Source: Planctomycetota bacterium (lineage in GTDB: Bacteria > Planctomycetota > MHYJ01 > JACQXL01 > JACRIJ01). Taken from it: a stretch of 64,000 bases of DNA. This document shows positions 19,657 to 27,540 of this stretch, piece by piece. The DNA lies in contig JACRIJ010000018.1 in assembly GCA_016220095.1 (NCBI GenBank), forward strand, positions 1 to 64,000, written 5' to 3'. Under the pieces are notes generated by a model. The model did no database searches and had not been told where the DNA came from. It saw nothing but the letters and a program-made list of their open reading frames with translations. Every line of letters starts with the position of its first letter. The first letter of the stretch is position 1. The translations under genes were made by a program, and so were the position numbers.

Positions 19657-20721
19657 TTATTCATTCTTCTTTCTTTCTTCTACGTAAATATGTCCTTTTC
19701 TTCCATCAACCAATTCGCCTACGATTGTCGGCGACACGCCGGATTTCTTCAGGATGTCAATCAATTTAGCGCTTTTCTTTCGCGTGACAGCTATCAGCAA
19801 ACCGCCTGACGTCTGCGGGTCGGCGAGAATCAGTTTTTCGTTTTCAGTTATAGCGCTATCCCAAGTCGTAAATTCCGTAAAAAATTCCAGATTGCGCCGC
19901 GCTCCGCCGGGGAATACGCCTTTTTCAACATACTCTTTTACGTTATCCATCAAAGGCACACTGCCGGCATATACTTTCGCGGACAATTTACTGCCTGAAG
20001 TCATAGTCCTTAAATGGCCAATAAGGCCGAAACCTGTTACATCCGTGCAGGCATTGACGTCGATTTTTACCATGCATTCGGAGGCGGTCTTATTAAGAAC
20101 TGACATGGAAGTTACTGCATTCTTTACGTCCTTTTTAGATGCGGAACCGCGTTTTATCGCGGTTGTAATAATACCTGTTCCGAGAGGTTTAGTCAAAATA
20201 AGCAGGTCTCCCGGCTTACCGCCTGCCGCGGATATTATTTTGGAAGGATTAATGAGACCGGCAACGGCGAGGCCGTATTTCGGTTCGGCGTCATCCACGG
20301 TATGTCCGCCTACGATGGGAATGCCTGCCTCTTGCGCCTTATCAGCGCCTCCCTGGAGGATATCTTCAAGGATTTTGACTGTAAGGGTCTGGGTTGGGAA
20401 TGAAACTATATTCAATGCGGCGATAGGCTTCGCGCCCATAGCATAGACATCGCTAAGCGCGTTAGCGGCGGCGATGGCGCCGAAATCATACGCTTTATCA
20501 ACTATAGGCGTAAAAAAATCCACGGTCAGGACGAGCGCGAGGTCTTTTGAAATTCTGATGACAGCTGCGTCATCCAGCGGATCATTCCCTATAAGAACGC
20601 CCGGTGTGATAATTTTTGGCAGATTGCGCAGGACCTGCGCAAGGACATTAGGTCCGACCTTGCAGGCTCAGCCGGCGCCGTGGCTTAAAGACGTAAGTTT
20701 TATCCTATTGCTTACTGACAC
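19657..20721 (-). CDS. selD: selenide, water dikinase; selenoprotein with UGA (Sec) at codon 18
   Basis: ORF track starts at 20523, but the frame continues upstream through one TGA (20668-20670): (GTG)SVSNRIKLTSLSHGAG-U-ACKVGPNVLAQVLRNLPKIITPGVLIGNDPLDDAAVIRISKDLALVLTVDFFTPIVDKAYDFG; HGAG(C/U)xCK is the SelD active site. Confidence 0.93.
20624..20642 (-). promoter_or_regulatory. bacterial SECIS-like stem-loop for selD
   Basis: Minus strand TTGCGCA-GGTCC-TGCGCAA, perfect 7-bp stem with GGUCC loop, loop about 32 nt after the UGA. Confidence 0.8.
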
Positions 20722-20796
20722 ATTGGCATTATAACAATTCAGGAAATAATATCAACTTTTTCACGAGCTTTTTACCACAAAAACCCGCGATGCGTT

Positions 20797-20824
20797 GTAG
20801 AGATGCAAAATTTTGCGTCTCTAC
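20797..20824. repeat. palindromic repeat copy A, GTAGAGATGCAAAATTTTGCGTCTCTAC
   Basis: 14+14 bp inverted repeat, one G-T mismatch; enclosed by 9-bp direct repeats TTCACGAGC at 20760 and 20834. Confidence 0.7.
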
Positions 20825-20954
20825 GGTATTTTGTTCACGAGCATATGAGACATAGGGTAAAGAGAAATAGGTTGATACTCCTATGGAGAAAGAGTTTATC
20901 CCCCCGCGAAGGGATAAAAAATTTTTGTAATTTTTTTTTACAGGATAGTCAATC

Positions 20955-21311
20955 ATGGAAAACGGAAAACAATCAATTTTCGGAAAGTTGCTCGGCCGAT
21001 TCAAAAAGGAAGCGCCGCAAGGAGAAAAAGAACGGCATCAATTCTTATACAAGAAGTCACCAACGCATCGTAGATACGGTGTAGAAGAAAAATTGAAACT
21101 TGTCAAGGAATTGGAGGAAAGCGGCGCGCCTGTAAAGGTATTTGCCGAATGGTTAAATATAAGCGTGGGAAGCCTTGAGGCCTGGCAAAAAGCCTATCAG
21201 GAACACGGCGAAGCCGGATTGAAAAACAAAACGCGCGATATCAAATTAGCCAATGATTATGTAGAGACTTGCCATGGCAAGTCTCTATCGAAATGCCGCG
21301 GGAGGGCTTGA
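20955..21311 (+). pseudogene. transposase-like helix-turn-helix protein, truncated
   Basis: YGVEEKLKLVKELEESGAPVKVFAEWLNISVGSLEAWQKAYQEHGEAGLKNK, IS3/IS481-type HTH; frame then runs into palindromic repeat copy B, no catalytic domain follows. Confidence 0.6.
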
Positions 21312-21340
21312 AATCCACCCTTTACTGACGCCTTACCTGA
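21261..21340. repeat. palindromic repeat copy B with conserved tail
   Basis: GTAGAGACTTGCC|ATGGCAAGTCTCTAT then CGAAATGCCGCGGGAGGGCTTGAAATCCACCCTTTACTGACGCCTTA, matching reverse complement of copy C at 46215-46284. Confidence 0.75.
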
Positions 21341-21393
21341 CGCCTCATATTTTGTTTGACTTTTTTAAGGAACTAAATAAAATCAATCTTCTT

Positions 21394-22443
21394 ATGTCAA
21401 TCAATCCTGTTATTTTTGTCGTGATTTCGGCCTTTTTATACGGCTTGAGCCAGCCGCTGTCCAAATTGCTCCTGAAAGATATAACGCCGGTCGCCATGGC
21501 CGGATTGCTTTATGCCGGGGCTTTTGCGGGTTTGTCATTATTTTCTCTCATCCCCGGCGCAACCGGCGCTAAAAAATACGCACCTGTCACCAAAAAAGAC
21601 CTCCCCTATCTTGCGGGTTCGGTTATCTCCGGCGGCATCCTCGCGCCTATCTGCATTATGATAGGATTATCCTATGTTTCGGGATTTACCGCTTCGCTGT
21701 TCGGAAACCTTGAAGCGGTTGCTACGGCCGTAATTGCCTTTCTTTTTTTCAAGGAAAATGCCGGCAGGCGGCTCTGGCTGGCCCTGGCCTGCATGACTGT
21801 TGCTGTCACACTGCTTGCATGGGACCCGAGCCAGGGGAAATTTGCCGTTACAGGCCCTGTTTTCCTGTTGCTTGGAATGATATGCTGGGGCATAGACAAT
21901 AATGTTACATGCGTCATTTCAGACAAGGACCCGATATTCCTTGCCCGTATTAAAAGCGTCGTGTCAGCTCTAATTTCAATTACAATAGCTGTCGCCATAC
22001 TTGGCGCAAAAATACGCCTTGACATTATGCTTGTGTACGCCTTAGTGCTCGGGGCATTCAGTTACGGCGCAAGCCTGGTTTTCTTCATTAAATCCCTTGA
22101 AAAACTCGGTTCTGCGCGTACAGGCGCACTTTTCAGCGTCGCGCCTTTCGTAGGGGCAATCGGTTCGCTTATTATCCTTAAGGATTGGCCAGGGTGGACG
22201 ATGTTTCCCGCGGCCGGGCTCATGGCCGGAGGCGCGTGGCTTATACTCAACGAATCGCATTCGCACTTCCACTGCCACGAGGCCGTAACGCACGTGCATC
22301 ACCACGACCACGATGATTTACATCATGCCCATTGCCATGAAAAACCTGCGTCAGAACAGCATACGCACGAACATACGCATGCAGGCGAAAATCACGAACA
22401 TACCCATACGCCGGATACGCATCATAGGCATGGACACGAATGA
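21394..22443 (+). CDS. EamA/DMT-superfamily transporter with His-rich C-terminal tail
   Basis: 10 TM EamA pattern; tail HSHFHCHEAVTHVHHHDHDDLHHAHCHEK...HRHGHE; start at 21394, because ORF extension to 21274 translates the repeat. Confidence 0.85.
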   Translation: MSINPVIFVVISAFLYGLSQPLSKLLLKDITPVAMAGLLYAGAFAGLSLFSLIPGATGAKKYAPVTKKDLPYLAGSVISGGILAPICIMIGLSYVSGFTASLFGNLEAVATAVIAFLFFKENAGRRLWLALACMTVAVTLLAWDPSQGKFAVTGPVFLLLGMICWGIDNNVTCVISDKDPIFLARIKSVVSALISITIAVAILGAKIRLDIMLVYALVLGAFSYGASLVFFIKSLEKLGSARTGALFSVAPFVGAIGSLIILKDWPGWTMFPAAGLMAGGAWLILNESHSHFHCHEAVTHVHHHDHDDLHHAHCHEKPASEQHTHEHTHAGENHEHTHTPDTHHRHGHE

Positions 22444-22457
22444 TGTCCGCGGTCAGT

Positions 22458-22497
22458 TTTCGGGATCCGAGGTCCGAGATCCGGGAGCCGGAGACCC
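22458..22497 (+). repeat. degenerate heptamer array H6
   Basis: GGATCCG AGGTCCG AGATCCG GGAGCCG GAGACCC; a GTCCTTC lies about 40 bp further on. Confidence 0.65.
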
Positions 22498-22677
22498 TTA
22501 AATTAACAAAAAGGATTATGACTTTAAACTTCGCCCATTCGTCCTTCCTCCTTCGTTTTTCCTGCTTAACATGAGTCTGCTAACTACTATCTACTCTAAC
22601 CCTGCGAATTAAATCTTCTCCTTGATTTTTCGGATTTTAATTATATAATAATTAAGCTAATAAGGTGGCGTAACCTG

Positions 22678-22774
22678 TACCAAGCCCTTCGGCTCTGCCT
22701 TAGGATAAACAGGATACGCCGAACATTATTTAGCCACGAATGCACACGAATACCGGCGATATGTCGTCGTAATC
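22678..22774. repeat. dispersed repeats CCAAGCCCTTCGGCTCTG..T.AGGATAAAC and CCACGAATGCACACGAATACCGG.GATATGTCGT.CGTAATC
   Basis: Second copies at 32101-32131 (direct) and 32398-32442 (inverted). Confidence 0.65.
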
Positions 22775-22780
22775 TTGTGC

Positions 22781-22843
22781 CTGCCTGCGCGGCCTGTCCT
22801 ACGAAGCCATAGTGAAGGAGGAAGCCGCTTCGGCGAAGCAGGA
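22781..22843. repeat. second copy of the 16621-16690 dispersed repeat
   Basis: CTGCCTGCGCGGCCTGTCCTACGAAGCCATAGTGAAGGAGGAAGCCGCTTCGGCGAAGCAGG. Confidence 0.65.
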
Positions 22844-22972
22844 GTGTGTCGTGGATATGATAACACACCCCCTGCCCCTCTTAATGGAGGGGAGACGGCG
22901 AAGACCACCGTTGACTGGCGCCTTACGCTCCAGGTTTTATTTTCGGTGAATTTTTTTTCAAAGAGATGAATT

Positions 22973-24089
22973 ATGCTTACAACCAGTGAACTCGCAAAAC
23001 GGACGGCGCAACTGATGCAGACCCTCAATTCCCTCAAGGACTCTCTTTGAAATAGACCGCCTTCTTGAAAAACAAAAGGCTGTTGAATCCGAAATGGCCC
23101 AAAGCACCTTCTGGGAAGACAAGGAAAAGGCTCAGGAAGTCGTGGATTCGCTGAAAATCCTGAAATCAACCACAGAGCCGTATTATCGCCTTGAAAAATC
23201 CTTAAGAGACGCTCAGGACGTACTTGGAATCCTTTCCGACAACGACACGGATGAGCTTACCGAACTTACGGCTCAAACAGAAAAACTCTCAAAAGACATT
23301 GAGCATTTCCAGACACGCACATTGCTTAACGAAAAAAACGACCCTTCCAACGCTTTTATGAGCATACACGCCGGCTCCGGCGGTACCGATTCATGCGACT
23401 GGGCCAATATGCTTCTGCGCATGTACACGCGATGGCTTGACAGAAGCGGTTTTTCCTATCAGCTTGTTGATATCCTGCAGGATGACGAAGCCGGCATAAA
23501 ACGCGCCACGCTTTTCGTCCAGGGCCCTTTCGCGTTCGGCCTTCTCAAGGCAGAGATAGGAGTGCACCGCCTTGTCAGGATTTCGCCGTTTGACGCGAAT
23601 AAAAGACGGCATACATCTTTTGCCTCCGTAGACGTCACGCCGGAATTAGCTGAAATTAAAATAGACATAAAAGAAACCGATTTACAGATAGACACCTATC
23701 GTTCAAGCGGCGCAGGTGGCCAGCATGTCAATAAAACGGAATCAGCGGTGCGGATTACGCACATTCCTACAGGCGCCGTGGTCGCCTGCCAGATAGAGCG
23801 TTCACAGCATGCCAACCGGCGCGTAGCCATGAAAATGCTCGCTTCAAAGCTTTTTACGATGAAAGAAAAAGAGCATAAAGACGAACTGAAGAAGATGTAC
23901 GGTGAAAAAGGAGAAATCTCCTGGGGATACCAGATACGCTCTTACGTACTTCAGCCCTACACCATGGTAAAAGACCACAGAACCGATAAGGAAGTCGGAA
24001 ATGTAAATGCCGTTCTTGACGGAGAAATGATTGAAGATTTCATTGAAACCTATTTGAAATGGCGCGCGGGAAATGCGAAAAGAATTTAG
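22973..24089 (+). CDS. prfB: peptide chain release factor 2, programmed +1 frameshift at CTT-TGA (23045-23050)
   Basis: Frame 0 MLTTSELAKRTAQLMQTLNSLKDSL*, then +1 EIDRLLEKQKAVESEMAQSTFWEDKEKAQ...; AAGGAC-TCT-CTT-TGA shift site; SSGAGGQHVNKTESAVRITH. Confidence 0.95.
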
Positions 24090-24096
24090 CATCTAA

Positions 24097-24184
24097 AACC
24101 GGACGCCGAGGTCCGAGAGCCGGCGGCCGGGATCCGGCGGCCAACATCTGGAACCCGGACATCGTCTCTCGGATAACGTCCTTG
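24097..24184 (+). repeat. degenerate heptamer array H7 (11-12 units)
   Basis: AAAACCG GACGCCG AGGTCCG AGAGCCG GCGGCCG GGATCCG GCGGCCA ACATCTG GAACCCG GACATCG TCTCTCG GATAACG TCCTT. Confidence 0.85.
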
Positions 24185-24310
24185 GCCGCCAAGATGAGAC
24201 GACGACTTTTTTCACCACGAAAAACACGGAACACACGGAAAACGACGACGATTTTTGCTGATTTTTGCCACTCTTTCCAGGATTTCCTTACATTACGATT
24301 ATTAAAATAT

Positions 24311-24339
24311 TTGACATAACTATGGTTTCATGATATGAT
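24311..24339 (+). promoter_or_regulatory. sigma-70-like promoter, -10 only 8 nt before ATG (predicted leaderless mRNA)
   Basis: TTGACA-N17-TATGAT, ATG at 24348. Confidence 0.6.
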
Positions 24340-24347
24340 TAGCATAA

Positions 24348-25382
24348 ATGCTGTACAAAGTATATTTATCATTTTTATTTCTTGCGGTTTATGCCTGCGG
24401 GTTTTCGGCAATCCGCGCAGAGGATGCCGTATCTCCTGCGACGGATATTTTTGCCGGCATACAACCCGGCGATGACCTGCAGATAACCCTTAAAAACAAG
24501 AATATCTTCAAGGGCACGGTGGAGGACATTTCGGATTCGTCAATAAAGATAGACATATCAAATTTTGACGAAAAAATGACGGGCTTTATCGTTCTGAACA
24601 AATCCCAAATCAAGAAAATCAAGCAGCTCAAGGCGCTTACCGAAAAGGACATAGAATCAATAGAAAGCAAACGCACTTTATTTAAGGAAAAATATTCCGG
24701 CAATCTGCCTGTAGTTTCAGCTAAAAAGGATAATACCGCAGATGAATCAGCCAAGGACTCCAAGACGCTTCTGGAAAAATTCCCGCCGGACAAAGGCTGG
24801 GGCAAAGAAAAATACAACGATTTACTCCAGTTAGCCGAGGGTAAGCTTACGGATGAAGAAAAGGAATTCCTGGAGAAATATGAAGACTGGGTGCTTGAAA
24901 AAAAGCAGGCTGAAGACAAGAAATCCGACGACCTCTTAAAGAAATTCCCGCCGGACAAAGGCTGGGGACAGGACAAATACGATTCATTATCATTACAATT
25001 CGCAACAGTCGGGACTTCTCTTACAGGTGAAGAACAGGAATTCGTGGATAAATTTGAGAATTGGAAGAAAGCAAAAGAAACCGCCGACAGCAGTAAGGTT
25101 GAGGAGACAGCGGCCGAAAACACTGCGAAGTCCGCCGAATCTCAGCCTCAACCGGCTCCTGCCGCGGAAAAACCCAAGACGCAACCTAAAACCGAAACTA
25201 AACCGGATTCACAACCAGCCCCGGATAAAACAAAAAAATCGTCCCCCCCCTCCGACAAGCCCAAGACAAAGCCCAAATCTACTACCGAACCAACCAAGTC
25301 CCCGGGGCCTCCTCCCTTACAACCGCCGCAGGCACCGCCGCCGCAACCACAACCCGGACAGCAATCGGGGTCCGGCCAATAA
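24348..25382 (+). CDS. hypothetical exported protein with duplicated KFPPDKGWG module and Pro/Lys-rich C-terminus
   Basis: Signal peptide; LLEKFPPDKGWGKEKYNDL / LLKKFPPDKGWGQDKYDSL; tail PQAPPPQPQPGQQSGSGQ. Confidence 0.65.
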   Translation: MLYKVYLSFLFLAVYACGFSAIRAEDAVSPATDIFAGIQPGDDLQITLKNKNIFKGTVEDISDSSIKIDISNFDEKMTGFIVLNKSQIKKIKQLKALTEKDIESIESKRTLFKEKYSGNLPVVSAKKDNTADESAKDSKTLLEKFPPDKGWGKEKYNDLLQLAEGKLTDEEKEFLEKYEDWVLEKKQAEDKKSDDLLKKFPPDKGWGQDKYDSLSLQFATVGTSLTGEEQEFVDKFENWKKAKETADSSKVEETAAENTAKSAESQPQPAPAAEKPKTQPKTETKPDSQPAPDKTKKSSPPSDKPKTKPKSTTEPTKSPGPPPLQPPQAPPPQPQPGQQSGSGQ

Positions 25383-25399
25383 CAACAATGAGAAAATAA

Positions 25400-27385
25400 A
25401 TGAATTATAAGAACATAACCTTAGACCCATTTCAGGTGGATGCCATACGAATTATTGACCAGAATGCGTCCGTAATAGTATCAGCCCCGACCGGCGCAGG
25501 CAAGACTATCATTGCCGAATACGCGATTGAAAAATGCCTTAAAGAAGGCAAAAAAATAATCTATACAGCGCCGATAAAGGCATTGAGTAACCAGAAATTC
25601 CGCGATTTTTCTTCGGTTTACGGCGATAAGATCGGCGTATTGACCGGGGACGTATCAATCAACCCGGGGGCTCTCGCGGTCATAATGACAACGGAAATTT
25701 TCCGCAACACTATTTTTGATTCGCCTGAAAGGCTCGCGGACATAAATTACGTCATATTTGATGAAATCCATTTCATGGATGATGACGAACGCGGCACTGT
25801 GTGGGAAGAGAGCATTATATTCGCCCCGAAACATATCCAATTCATCTGCCTTAGCGCGACGGTATCCAACCTGCATGATTTTGCCGCATGGATAAGAAAA
25901 ATCCGCGGCTGTAAACTCGAGGTGATACAGCATCAAGAAAGGCCCGTGCCCCTGCGGAACCTCCTGTACATAGAGGGCAAAGGCGTGAAGGGCCTGAGAG
26001 GCCTGAAGAACCCCGACAGCAATACCGTTGAATCAAGATATCCTATGCGCCTCAGGAAGGACTATGACGACGCGTGGAAGGACGAATTAATCGTGCATTT
26101 GAGAGATGAACAGCGTATGCCCTGCCTTTACTTCATATTTAACCGCAAAGGTTGTGAAGAAAGGGCTATAAGAAATCATTTAAAGCACCTTTTAACCCCG
26201 GAAGAATCAAAGCAACTTCTTGAAATGTTTGAAGCCCTTGCAAAGAGATACCAGGTTGATTCGGACCCTGAGACCGAAAGGCTCGGCAAGTTAATCAAGT
26301 ACGGCGTAGCATTCCATCACGCAGGCATGATGCCCGTGCACAAAGAAATCATAGAACGGCTTTTTACAACGGGATTAATAAAACTGTTATTTGCCACCGA
26401 AACATTCGCGCTCGGGGTAAACATGCCGGCAAAGACGGTGGTATTTGATTCCATACACAAATTTGACGGGATACGGGAAAGCTATCTAAGGACGCGGGAA
26501 TTCCATCAGATGGCGGGCCGCGCCGGCCGGCGGGGAATTGACAGCATCGGTTACGTTTATTCAAACATTGAGTATCCATTTCCCGCTTTTGAAACAGCGG
26601 AAAGGATATTTTACGGCGCCATTGAACCGATACAGAGCCAATACAACCTGTCTTATGCCACGTTATTGAATCTTTATGAGCGGCTTGGAGACAGGATTTT
26701 CGCGGCATGCGAAAAGAGTTTCGGCAACTTCATGCTTGAAAACGCCCTTAAGCACCGCAGGAAAAAACACGGACGGAATACGCCTGAGCATTTAAATTAT
26801 TACAACATGGTTGACCAGGTCAGGAAGAGGCTGAACCTGCTGAAGGCAAAAGGCTATTTGGAAAACAAAGGACTTACGGCCAAAGGGCATTTTGCGAAAC
26901 AGATCTATGGTTATGAGATACAGGTGACGGAAATCATACAGACAGGATTGTTGGACGGGTTGGATGAAGACTGGTTGAATGTCCTGTTCTGCGCGATAGT
27001 CTTTGAAAGCAAGCGCGCCTGCTGGTACGGCGACTTCAACAAGACCGATGTGCGCCGCCTTGCGGAGCTATGCACGCCGGCCATAAACGCGGTCCGAAAG
27101 AGGGAACGGGAGATCGGCATCAGGGGATTAACCAAGGAAATAGATTATAAATTATCGCTTGCCATAAAGGCCTGGAGCGAAGGATGCGGTTTTGCCGACC
27201 TGTCAAACTACACCAACGCATCCGACGGGGACATTATCAGAACGATGCGTTTAACAATACAACTATTGAGACAGGTGGCATACGTGAAAACCGTACAGCC
27301 TGAATTGAGGGCAAAGTTGCTCAGAAGCGTTGAACGTATCAAGAGAGACGTGGTGGACGCGGAAAGGCAGATGAGGCTCGGATAA
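25400..27385 (+). CDS. Ski2-like DEAD/H-box RNA helicase
   Basis: VSAPTGAGKTIIAEYAI, YVIFDEIHFMDDDERGTVWEE, FATETFALGVNMPAKTVVFD, QMAGRAGRRG. Confidence 0.92.
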   Translation: MNYKNITLDPFQVDAIRIIDQNASVIVSAPTGAGKTIIAEYAIEKCLKEGKKIIYTAPIKALSNQKFRDFSSVYGDKIGVLTGDVSINPGALAVIMTTEIFRNTIFDSPERLADINYVIFDEIHFMDDDERGTVWEESIIFAPKHIQFICLSATVSNLHDFAAWIRKIRGCKLEVIQHQERPVPLRNLLYIEGKGVKGLRGLKNPDSNTVESRYPMRLRKDYDDAWKDELIVHLRDEQRMPCLYFIFNRKGCEERAIRNHLKHLLTPEESKQLLEMFEALAKRYQVDSDPETERLGKLIKYGVAFHHAGMMPVHKEIIERLFTTGLIKLLFATETFALGVNMPAKTVVFDSIHKFDGIRESYLRTREFHQMAGRAGRRGIDSIGYVYSNIEYPFPAFETAERIFYGAIEPIQSQYNLSYATLLNLYERLGDRIFAACEKSFGNFMLENALKHRRKKHGRNTPEHLNYYNMVDQVRKRLNLLKAKGYLENKGLTAKGHFAKQIYGYEIQVTEIIQTGLLDGLDEDWLNVLFCAIVFESKRACWYGDFNKTDVRRLAELCTPAINAVRKREREIGIRGLTKEIDYKLSLAIKAWSEGCGFADLSNYTNASDGDIIRTMRLTIQLLRQVAYVKTVQPELRAKLLRSVERIKRDVVDAERQMRLG

Positions 27386-27432
27386 GTCTGAGAGTCAGAC
27401 TCCGTGACTCGTTTCCCGCGGCCCGTTTAAAC

Positions 27433-27509
27433 GAAACCCGGGATCCGAGAGCCGGCGACCGGGACCCGACGCACGGAACTCGGCACCCGGCACCCGGACA
27501 ACGTCCTTC
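27433..27509 (+). repeat. degenerate heptamer array H8 (8 units plus anchor)
   Basis: GGATCCG AGAGCCG GCGACCG GGACCCG ACGCACG GAACTCG GCACCCG GCACCCG GACAACG TCCTTC. Confidence 0.85.
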
Positions 27510-27540
27510 ATTCTCCATTTTTCATTATTCATCCTTCGTA

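Noticed and set aside
21274-21393. N-terminal extension of the EamA ORF
   Set aside because: Encodes the palindromic repeat tail; the proper start ATG 21394 precedes the first TM.
19400-24184. Heptamer arrays as CRISPR
   Set aside because: Units of 7 bp with no spacers and no cas genes.
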